Positions 7,649 to 14,011 of a stretch of DNA of 20,309 nt are shown here, piece by piece (within the stretch, counting starts at the first letter, position 1; every line of letters begins with the position of its first letter). Made by a program: the position numbers and the translations under genes. The notes under the pieces are model-generated. The model was not told the DNA's origin and did not search any database. It saw only the letters and a list, made by a program, of their open reading frames with translations. The DNA is taken from NCBI GenBank assembly GCA_037446035.1, contig JBBIJJ010000051.1, forward strand, positions 1-20,309, read 5' to 3'. This DNA is from DSNY01 sp037446035 (lineage in GTDB: Bacteria > Pseudomonadota > Gammaproteobacteria > Burkholderiales > Burkholderiaceae_F).

Positions 7649-9756
7649 TGAGCGCACAAGTCAGCTCGAATCGAGCTTTTTTCAACCAGCTCAAGAAGTA
7701 CTACAGCTGGTACACGGGCGGCTTCCTGGTGTTCCTGGTCGCGTTGGCGATCCTGGAACAGATGGGATTGCCGCGGGTCTGGATCGGCTACACGTTCCTG
7801 TTCGCCACGATTGCGCTGTACGCGGGTATCGGCATCATGAGCCGCACCGCCGACGTGGCCGAGTACTACGTCGCCGGCCGGCGCGTGCCGGCGTTTTTCA
7901 ACGGCATGGCCACCAGCGCGGACTGGATGAGCGCGGCATCGTTCATCGGCATGGCCGGGGGTCTGTATCTCCTGGGCTTCGACGGGCTGGCCTTCATCAT
8001 AGGCTGGACCGGCGGTTACGTTCTGGTCGCGCTGTTGATCGCGCCGTACCTGCGCAAGTTCGGTCAGTTCACGATCCCGGACTTCCTCGGGGCCCGCTAC
8101 GGCGGTCACCTCGCACGCTTCGTGGGCATCTTCGCGGCGATCCTGGTCTCGTTCGTGTACGTCGTCGCGCAAATCCTCGGCGTCGGCATCATCACGTCGC
8201 GTTTCACCGGTGTGGAGTTCCAGGTCGGCGTCTTCCTGGGTCTGGCGGGCATTCTGGTCTGCTCTTTCCTCGGCGGCATGCGCGCGGTCACGTGGACGCA
8301 GGTGGCCCAGTACATCGTTCTCATCATCGCCTACCTGATCCCGGTGGTCTGGCTGTCGGTCAAGCACACCGGCATCCCGCTGCCGCAACTGGTCTACGGG
8401 AGCGTGCTGGAAAAAGTCTCCGCCCGGGAAAAGCAGCTTGACACCGACGCCAAGGAGCTCGAGGTTCGCAAGATCTTCTCCGATCGTGCGGCCGAGCTAA
8501 GGAAGCGGGTCGATGGGCTGCCCCGGTCGTGGGAGGAAGGCAAGGCCGCAGCCGAGAAGAAGATCGAGGAGTTGAAGGCGGCGAACGCACCGCTGGCCGA
8601 GATCAAGGCAGCGGAAAAGGCGCTGGCCGACTATCCGAAGTCGGCCGACGACGCGCGCAAGGCATGGACGGCACAGGCTTCGGCCAACGCCGCGCGGGCC
8701 GCGCCGTTACTGCATCACGCGGTGCCGTTCTTCAGCGCGAATCCGGACCCCGTGAAGAACGAGGCCGAACGCGACAGCAAGCGGCTGAACTTCCTGGCGC
8801 TGATCTTCTGCCTGATGCTCGGCACCGCGGCGCTGCCGCACATCCTGATGCGCTACTACACCACGCCGTCGGTGAACCAAGCGCGCCAGTCGGTGTTCTG
8901 GTCGCTGTTCTTCATCTTCCTGCTGTACTTCACAGCACCGGCGCTCGCGGTGCTGGTGAAGTACGACATCTACACGCTGATCGTCGGCTCGAAGTTCGCC
9001 GATCTGCCGGGGTGGGTGGCCGGATGGCAGAAGGTGGACGCGGCGCTGCTGCAGATCGCCGACATCAACATGGACGGCATCGTGCAACGCGCGGAGATCC
9101 GTATCGGCCAGGACATCGTGGTGCTGGCTACGCCGGAGATCGCCGGGCTGCCGTACGTCATCTCGGGTCTGGTCGCCGCCGGCGGTCTCGCCGCCGCGCT
9201 GTCGACCGCCGACGGCCTGCTGCTGACGATCTCCAACGCGCTGTCGCACGACCTGTACTACAAGATGATCAACCCCAGTGCCAGCACGCAGAAGCGGGTC
9301 ACGATCTCCAAGTTGCTGCTGCTGGTCGTGGCCGTTACGGCCGCGGCCGTAACCGCGCAGAAGCCGGCGGACATCCTGTTCCTGGTATCGGCGGCGTTCT
9401 CGTTCGCGGCGTCGTCGTTCTTCCCGGCGCTCGTCGCAGGCGTGTTCTGGAAGCGCGCCAACAAGTGGGGCGCGATCGCCGGCATGATCGTCGGGCTTAG
9501 CGTGTGCTTCTACTACATGGCGACGACGCAGCCATGGATGCGCGGCATCTTCGGCGTGACCGGCCCGGTGTCCGACTACATCTGGTTCGGCATCCAGCCG
9601 ATCTCGGCCGGCGTCTTTGGCGTGCCGGCCGGCATCGCGGCGCTGATCATCGTCAGCCTGCTGACGCCCGCGCCCGACAAGCAGGTGCAGGAGTTCGTCG
9701 AGCATTGCCGCTACCCGAACCTGCGGGGGGACACGGTCGATACGCTGGCGCGCTGA
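7648..9756 (+). CDS. sodium:solute symporter, VC_2705 subfamily (acetate/short-chain acid type)
   Basis: A 702-residue member of the SSS family, an inner-membrane Na+-coupled transporter. Family features include the N-terminal AEYYVAGRRVPAFFNGMATSADWMSAASFIG, GGMRAVTWTQVAQY, GTAALPHILMRYYTTPS and AALSTADGLLLTISNALSHDLYY. Two segments are unusual. A polar, Ala/Lys/Glu-rich coiled-coil-like insert spans about residues 252-375 between transmembrane segments, making the protein about 100 residues longer than typical SSS members. An EF-hand-like loop DINMDGIVQRAE lies at residues 472-483. It is translationally coupled to DUF4212 and sits downstream of acs, so acetate or a similar monocarboxylate is the likely substrate, though this is inferred. 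A strong terminator follows. Confidence 0.93.
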   Translation: MSAQVSSNRAFFNQLKKYYSWYTGGFLVFLVALAILEQMGLPRVWIGYTFLFATIALYAGIGIMSRTADVAEYYVAGRRVPAFFNGMATSADWMSAASFIGMAGGLYLLGFDGLAFIIGWTGGYVLVALLIAPYLRKFGQFTIPDFLGARYGGHLARFVGIFAAILVSFVYVVAQILGVGIITSRFTGVEFQVGVFLGLAGILVCSFLGGMRAVTWTQVAQYIVLIIAYLIPVVWLSVKHTGIPLPQLVYGSVLEKVSAREKQLDTDAKELEVRKIFSDRAAELRKRVDGLPRSWEEGKAAAEKKIEELKAANAPLAEIKAAEKALADYPKSADDARKAWTAQASANAARAAPLLHHAVPFFSANPDPVKNEAERDSKRLNFLALIFCLMLGTAALPHILMRYYTTPSVNQARQSVFWSLFFIFLLYFTAPALAVLVKYDIYTLIVGSKFADLPGWVAGWQKVDAALLQIADINMDGIVQRAEIRIGQDIVVLATPEIAGLPYVISGLVAAGGLAAALSTADGLLLTISNALSHDLYYKMINPSASTQKRVTISKLLLLVVAVTAAAVTAQKPADILFLVSAAFSFAASSFFPALVAGVFWKRANKWGAIAGMIVGLSVCFYYMATTQPWMRGIFGVTGPVSDYIWFGIQPISAGVFGVPAGIAALIIVSLLTPAPDKQVQEFVEHCRYPNLRGDTVDTLAR

Positions 9757-9778
9757 GCGGCGCCGTGCGATTCAAGCA

Positions 9779-9806
9779 GCCCGCGCTTCGGCGCGGGCTT
9801 TTTTTT
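9779..9806 (+). terminator. rho-independent terminator of the symporter operon
   Basis: A perfect 8-bp stem GCCCGCGC (9779-9786) and GCGCGGGC (9791-9798) with tetraloop TTCG is followed by eight Ts. It lies 23 bases after the symporter stop. Confidence 0.95.
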
Positions 9807-9823
9807 GAGCCGATGCGCCCGCC

Positions 9824-9829
9824 TATAAT
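9824..9829 (+). promoter_or_regulatory. consensus -10 box of the tRNA-Ser(GGA) locus
   Basis: A perfect TATAAT is followed by a GC-rich discriminator (CCGCGCCGCGCGC), as in stringently controlled stable-RNA promoters. It lies 21 bases before the truncated tRNA copy and about 210 bases before the intact tRNA. The matching -35 is unclear because the terminator T-run occupies that region. Confidence 0.65.
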
Positions 9830-9850
9830 CCGCGCCGCGCGCACGGATCC

Positions 9851-9904
9851 GGAGAGATGGCCGAGCGGTTGAAGGCGCATGCCTGGAACGCGTGTATGGG
9901 TGAC
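9851..9904 (+). pseudogene. truncated 5' copy of tRNA-Ser(GGA)
   Basis: These 54 bases match 10038-10091, the first 54 bases of the intact tRNA-Ser(GGA), with two mismatches. The copy contains the 5' acceptor strand, D-arm and anticodon arm (anticodon GGA) but breaks off in the variable arm, lacking the T-arm, 3' acceptor strand and CCA. One mismatch makes a G-T wobble in the anticodon stem. A palindromic repeat begins at the break. It lies at normal distance from the promoter, so it probably marks the original 5' end of the gene. Confidence 0.9.
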
Positions 9905-10008
9905 GAGCGACATACCGGCGGCATGTCGCGAAGGACGCCGGAGCGCAGCGACGGCGGTTCCGGGGCGAAGCGCAGGGACGAGCAAGTCGCAGAGGCAATG
10001 CGACTTGC
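9902..10008. repeat. REP-like palindromic repeat, copy B, with a second hairpin
   Basis: Bases 9902-9940 match 3443-3481 with two mismatches. The palindrome here is GCGACATACC (9907-9916), loop GGC, GGCATGTCGC (9920-9929), with one mismatched pair. A second, perfect hairpin follows: GCAAGTCGCA (9982-9991), loop GAGGCAA, TGCGACTTGC (9999-10008). The stretch separates the truncated tRNA from the intact one and shows no coding potential. Confidence 0.8.
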
Positions 10009-10037
10009 GAGCAATAGCCGGGATCTGATTCGAACGA

Positions 10038-10128
10038 GGAGAGATGGCCGAGCGGTTGAAGGCGCACGCCTGGAACGCGTGTATAGGTGAATAGCCTATC
10101 GTGGGTTCGAATCCCACTCTCTCCGCCA
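10038..10128 (+). tRNA. tRNA-Ser(GGA)
   Basis: A complete 91-nt class II tRNA. Acceptor GGAGAGA (10038-10044) pairs with TCTCTCC (10118-10124), then discriminator G and encoded CCA (10126-10128). The anticodon stem is CACGC/GCGTG with loop CTGGAAC, giving anticodon GGA at 10072-10074 (reads UCC and UCU). A variable arm with TAGG/CCTA pairing and a TTCGAAT T-loop are present. It has no promoter of its own that I can see; transcription probably enters from 9824 through the truncated copy. Confidence 0.97.
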
Positions 10129-10131
10129 GAC

Positions 10132-10159
10132 CGAACGGCCCCGGCAACGGGGCCGTTCG
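10132..10159. terminator. hairpin terminator between tRNA-Ser(GGA) and the ferric ABC ATPase gene
   Basis: A perfect 11-bp stem CGAACGGCCCC (10132-10142) and GGGGCCGTTCG (10149-10159) with loop GGCAAC lies between two converging genes. The downstream T content is low (GCGTTCT), so termination efficiency is uncertain. Position suggests it could serve both strands. Confidence 0.7.
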
Positions 10160-10174
10160 CGTTCTGGACAGACG

Positions 10175-11287
10175 TCAATCCGGGGCGGACGCCCGCGACG
10201 CCGCTTCATCGGCGAGGAAGGTGACGACGTGATCGGCGTCGAGGCGGATGCCGATGCGTTCGCCGATCGCATGATCGTGATGGCTCGGCACGAGCGCGAG
10301 CACCTCGCGGCCGCTCGCGAGTCGCAGCGTGTACACGAAGTCGCCGCCGCGGAAGACCTTGCGGACGACCTCCGCGGTCATCGGGCTGGCGTCGTCGTGC
10401 ACGATATCGTCGGGCCGCAGCAGCACGTCGACATGGCAGCCGCGCCCGCATACGTCGCAGCCGCGTGCGTCGCACGGCAGCGGGATGTCGCCGCGCAGCT
10501 CGCCAAGCTCGATCGCGACGCGCTGCGCGTTGAGCACCTTGGCCGGCAGAAAAACGCCTTCGCCGATGAAGTCGGCGACGTAACGGCTGGCGGGGCGGTG
10601 GTACAGCTCGTAAGGTCGGTCCCACTGTTCCAGCCGACCCCCGTGCATCACGCCGACGCGGTCGGCGATCGCGAATGCCTCTTGCTGGTCGTGCGTGACC
10701 AGGATGGCTGACGTGCCGCTCGCCTTCAGGATCTGCCGCACTTCGGCGCCGAGCCGCGCGCGCAGCTCGACGTCCAGATTCGAGAACGGCTCGTCCATCA
10801 GCAGCAGTTTGGGCGCGGGCGCGAGCGCGCGGGCGAGCGCGACGCGCTGCTGCTGGCCGCCGGACAGCTCGTGCGGGTACTTGCGCGCGTACGCGGCGAG
10901 TCCGACGAGCTCGAGCATCGTTCGCACGCGGGCGCGGCGCGCGGCGGCATCGCCGCGGCGCAACCCGAAGGCGACGTTGTCCTCCACGCGCAGGTGCGGA
11001 AACAGCGCATAGTCTTGGAACACCAGCCCGATACCGCGGCGTTCGGGCGGCACGCTCGACGACGGCGTGGCCACCGTCGTGCCGTCGATCGCGATCAGCC
11101 CGCGTTCGATCGGCACGAATCCGGCAATCGCGCGCAGCAGCGTGGTCTTGCCGCAGCCCGAGGCGCCGACGATGCAGCCGATGTCGCCGTGCGGCAGATC
11201 GAGCGAGAGCGCATCGAGCACGCACGTGCCTTCCGCGCGGTACGCAACGCGCAGGTCCTCGATGTGCAGCACACTTGGCGCATTCAT
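10175..11287 (-). CDS. fbpC: ferric iron ABC transporter ATP-binding protein (FbpC/AfuC type)
   Basis: A 370-residue ABC ATPase that would power Fe3+ import at the inner membrane. Motifs: Walker A GASGCGKTT at 41-49, Q-loop Q91 (VFQDYALFPHL), signature LSGGQQQR at 141-148, Walker B LLLMDEP at 161-167, switch H199, then a C-terminal TOBE-type regulatory domain. The start at 11287 (MNAPSVLHIEDL) fits the family N-terminus; upstream in-frame Met codons run into noncoding DNA. Unusual is a four-cysteine cluster, C272, C277, C280 and C284, in PCDARGCDVCGRGCHV at the start of the regulatory domain. It diverges from the permease gene, with a Fur-like box between. The periplasmic binding protein is not in the window. 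Iron rather than putrescine or sulfate is inferred from the FbpB-type permease and the Fur box. Confidence 0.9.
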   Translation of the reverse strand: MNAPSVLHIEDLRVAYRAEGTCVLDALSLDLPHGDIGCIVGASGCGKTTLLRAIAGFVPIERGLIAIDGTTVATPSSSVPPERRGIGLVFQDYALFPHLRVEDNVAFGLRRGDAAARRARVRTMLELVGLAAYARKYPHELSGGQQQRVALARALAPAPKLLLMDEPFSNLDVELRARLGAEVRQILKASGTSAILVTHDQQEAFAIADRVGVMHGGRLEQWDRPYELYHRPASRYVADFIGEGVFLPAKVLNAQRVAIELGELRGDIPLPCDARGCDVCGRGCHVDVLLRPDDIVHDDASPMTAEVVRKVFRGGDFVYTLRLASGREVLALVPSHHDHAIGERIGIRLDADHVVTFLADEAASRASAPD

Positions 11288-11356
11288 GGGGCGGTTCGTT
11301 GGCGTTGCGCGTGGTCGGAGCTCGTAGTCGGATCCCGGACCGCATTCTAATCCGAT

Positions 11357-11375
11357 GCATATAATTCTCATTTGC
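11357..11375. promoter_or_regulatory. Fur-box-like site between fbpC and fbpB
   Basis: The 19 bases GCATATAATTCTCATTTGC (on the other strand GCAAATGAGAATTATATGC) match the Fur consensus GATAATGATAATCATTATC at 11 to 12 of 19 positions, depending on strand. The AT-rich island stands out in GC-rich DNA, lies 70 bp from the ATPase start and 71 bp from the permease start, and also contains TATAAT-like sequence. Fur-Fe2+ repression of both divergent genes is the natural reading. Confidence 0.7.
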
Positions 11376-11445
11376 ATTTGAAGCCATGTCGACGCCGACC
11401 GCCGGGCGGCGATCGGACAGGCGCATTCGGCTGGCAAGGGCTTGA

Positions 11446-13196
11446 TTGAGCGTCGTTTCTGCTGAAACCCGTGTGGGCCCATGGCGATTGGTCGCGCTGG
11501 GCGCGGGAACGCCTGCGCTCGCGCTGGCTGCCATCCTCGCCGCGCTGGTCGCGCTGCCGCTGGTCGGCGTGTTCGCGAGCTTTCTGCAGGCGCAGGCATC
11601 GCTGGAGACGCTCGCGCATCTTTCGACGACGGTGATTCCGCGCGCGGCGCTCGAGACCGCGTTGCTGGTCGCGCTGGTGACCGTCGGCGTGACCGTGCTC
11701 GGCACGACCTCGGCGTGGCTGGTGGCCGCGCTGGACTTTCCGGCGCGGCGCTTCTTCGAGTGGGCGATGCTGCTGCCGCTGGCGATGCCGGGCTACATCG
11801 TCGCGTACGCGTATACCGACTTGCTGCAGTTTTCGGGGCCGGTGCAGACGTGGCTGCGCGAGACGTTCGGATGGCAGCGCGGCGACTACTGGTTTCCCGA
11901 GATTCGTTCGCTCGTCGGCGCGGCGTTCGTTTTCACCGTCGTGCTGTATCCGTACGTCTACCTGCTCGCGCGCACGGCGTTTCTCGCGCGCACCGCCTCG
12001 ATGATCGACGCGGCGCGCAGTCTCGGACTGTCGCCGCTGGCGACCTGGCTGCGGGTGAACCTGCCGCTGGCGCGGCCCGCCGTGGCGGCGGGTGCGCTGC
12101 TCGCGCTGATGGAGACGATCGCCGACTACGGCGCGGCATCGTATTTCGGCCTGCAGACCTTCACGACGGCCATCTACCGCGCCTGGTTTTCGCTCGGCGA
12201 CCGACTCGCGGCGAGCCAGCTCGCCGCGGTGCTGCTGCTGGTCGTCGTCGTCGTGATCGCCGTCGAGGAGCGCACGCGCGGCCGCGCGCGTTTCTTCGCC
12301 GCGCCCAACGCGGCGCGGCCCGCGCCGCGCGCCGCGCTGCGCGGCGCGCGCCGGGTGCTCGCAGTCGTCGCCTGCTGCATCCCGATCACGCTCGGTTTTC
12401 TGTTGCCGGCTGCTGCATCCCGATCACGCTCGGTTTTCTGTTGCCGGTGGCGGCGCTCGTTCGGCTGATGTGGCCGACGCTCGGGCAGGTGCCGCTCGAT
12501 CGCTACGCGCAATGGCTCGGCAACAGCGTATCGCTCGCGGCGCTGGCCGCCGCGCTGACCATCGGCGTCGTGCTGCTGATCGCGTATGCGGTGCGGCTCG
12601 CGCCGGCCGGGGTAGCCGGCGCGACCGTGCGGGGCGCGGCGCGACTGATGAGCCTCGGCTACGCCGTTCCCGGCGCCGTGATCGCCGTCGGCATCCTGGT
12701 CCCGCTCGCGGGCTTCGACAATGCGCTCGACGCCTGGTTGAAGTCGACCTTCGGCTTCGGCAGCGGCCTGCTGCTGACCGGCACCATTGCGGCGTTGCTG
12801 TATGCGTTTCTGGTCCGCTACTTCGCGGTGGCCCAGCAGCCGATCGCAGCGGGGCTGGCGCGCATCACGCCGGCGATGGACGCAAGCGCGCGCAGCCTGG
12901 GTGCCGGTCCGCTGGAGGCGTTCCGGCGGGTCCATCTGCCGCTGCTCGCGCCGTCGGTGGCCGCGGGCGCACTGCTCGTGTTCGTCGACGTGATGAAGGA
13001 GCTGCCGGCCACGCTGGTGCTGCGGCCGTTCAACTTCGACACGCTCGCGGTCATCGCCTATCAGCTTGCCGCCGACGAGCGGCTCGGCGAGGCCGCACTG
13101 CCGTCGCTGACGATCGTCGCCGCCGGCGTGCTGCCGGTGATGCTGCTGTCGCGCGCGATCAGCCGGGCTTCTTCGCGCGACGCGCCGGCGTTGTAG
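11446..13196 (+). pseudogene. fbpB: ferric iron ABC transporter permease, frameshifted by a 38-bp tandem duplication
   Basis: FbpB-type fused permease that would form the Fe3+ channel with the ATPase. The N-terminal half is read from a TTG at 11446 after AAGGG (MSVVSAETRVGPWRL) to about 12410, and includes one permease signature region around DAARSLGLSPLATWLRVNLP. The C-terminal half continues in another frame from about 12410 to the TAG at 13196, with the second signature region DASARSLGAGPLEAFRRVHL. The break coincides with a perfect 38-bp direct repeat (12372-12409, 12410-12447). Removing one copy restores a single 570-residue frame through ITLGFLLPVAALVRLMW. As written, translation after the first copy runs into a frame that stops at 12468. 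There is no other damage, so the mutation is recent, reversible, or a sequence error. Confidence 0.9.
12372..12447 (+). repeat. perfect 38-bp tandem repeat inside fbpB
   Basis: Two identical head-to-tail 38-base units, 12372-12409 and 12410-12447, each starting CTGCTGCATCCCGATCACG and ending TGTTGCCGG. Since 38 is not a multiple of three, the second copy shifts the reading frame at the start of a transmembrane segment in the second half of the permease. Confidence 0.97.
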
Positions 13197-13683
13197 CCGC
13201 CGGCAATTCGTCGGCGATACGGCCAAGCAGCGCGGCGAGTTGTTCGGCTTCGCGGTCGCTCAGAAGCGCGGCAATGCGGCGTTCGTGCCGCAGCACGCGC
13301 GCGGTTGCCGCCGCGAGCACCCTGCGCCCGGAGGCCGTCAGGCCCAGCCCGTAGCGGCGACGGTCGTCGGCCACTGTCGTGCGGCGCGCCCAGCCCAGCG
13401 CCTCGAGCCGGTCGATCACCGGCACCAGCGAAGAGCGATCCAGGCGCAACGCATGCGCGAGCGCGCTCTGCGACAGCCCCGGATTGCGGGCCAGCAGCTC
13501 CAGCACACCGTAGACGCCTGGCGTCACGCCCAGTTCGCCGCAGCCGCGCGCGAAGTCGGCGAAGACCGCGAGCTGCGCAAGCCTGAGCCGATAGCCGAGC
13601 AGCCGCGGCAGTCGGCCGCGATCGACGACGGAGTCAGACGCTGGCGCTGCATCCTGGCGTTCCGCTGCGCTGCGCAGAGGCAT
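13159..13683 (-). CDS. MarR family transcriptional regulator
   Basis: A 174-residue winged-helix regulator. The MarR core is visible: TPGVYGVLELLARNPGLSQS leads into the recognition helix region ALRLDRSSLVPVIDRLEALGW, and the wing contains the diagnostic TTVADDRRRYGLGLTASGRRVL. MarR proteins bind palindromes as dimers and release DNA on binding small ligands, often phenolic or aromatic acids or their CoA esters. It is divergent from the aromatic operon starting at 14012, fitting local control of it. A palindrome TGTTGG-ACCC-CCAACA lies 18 bp upstream of its start. Its 3' end overlaps the 3' end of the convergent permease gene by 38 bp. The ligand is unknown. Confidence 0.88.
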   Translation of the reverse strand: MPLRSAAERQDAAPASDSVVDRGRLPRLLGYRLRLAQLAVFADFARGCGELGVTPGVYGVLELLARNPGLSQSALAHALRLDRSSLVPVIDRLEALGWARRTTVADDRRRYGLGLTASGRRVLAAATARVLRHERRIAALLSDREAEQLAALLGRIADELPAATTPARRAKKPG

Positions 13684-13701
13684 CGTCGGCCACCCGGCGA
13701 T

Positions 13702-13717
13702 TGTTGGACCCCCAACA
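13702..13717. promoter_or_regulatory. candidate MarR operator
   Basis: A perfect 6-4-6 palindrome, TGTTGG ACCC CCAACA, lies directly upstream of the MarR start in the divergent regulator/operon gap. Position and symmetry suit an autoregulatory operator for a dimeric winged-helix protein. It lies just outside the left end of the MITE-like element. Confidence 0.5.
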
Positions 13718-13725
13718 GTTTAGGG

Positions 13726-13978
13726 CTAGCCCGGATATTTCACGAGGGGCGCGGGGATTGCGCGGATGCATGCGGGATGCGGATTGCGCGAGACGGCCAC
13801 AGCCAAGGCCCGCAGGCCTTGGCGAGGAGTTGAGCGCAAGCCCGCGCCCGCAGGCGCCGTGCAAACCCGCGCAGCCCCGGCGGGACAAACCGGATCGACA
13901 CACCGGGGGCCGGAAGTGCCGATTCACCGAGACCGAGCCTGCACATACGGGGGCGACCTCGTGAAATATCCGGGCTAG
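13726..13978. mobile_element. MITE-like element with 22-bp perfect terminal inverted repeats
   Basis: Bases 13726-13747 (beginning CTAGCCCGGATATTTCACGA) are the exact reverse complement of 13957-13978. The 209-bp interior has no convincing gene and holds a perfect 9-bp hairpin GCCAAGGCC/GGCCTTGGC (13802-13823). If the outer CTAG on each side is a 4-bp target duplication, the inverted repeats proper are 18 bp. No transposase is present, so the element would be non-autonomous or the remnant of an IS. It separates the MarR gene and its candidate operator from the reductase gene, which starts 33 bp beyond its right end. Confidence 0.75.
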
Positions 13979-14011
13979 ACTCGCGCGCACCGTCACCGTT
14001 CCCGTCACGCC

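Noticed and set aside
9851..10128. An intron-containing tRNA-Ser
   Set aside because: The downstream copy is complete on its own, and the sequence after the truncated copy offers no 3' tRNA half before the full second copy starts.
11288..11599. Upstream in-frame starts for the ferric ABC ATPase
   Set aside because: They would translate through the Fur-like box and the beginning of the divergent permease; MNAPSVLHIEDL at 11287 fits the family N-terminus.
13766..13978. A short gene inside the MITE-like element
   Set aside because: The frame ends within the terminal inverted repeat, has no ribosome binding site and shows no recognisable sequence.
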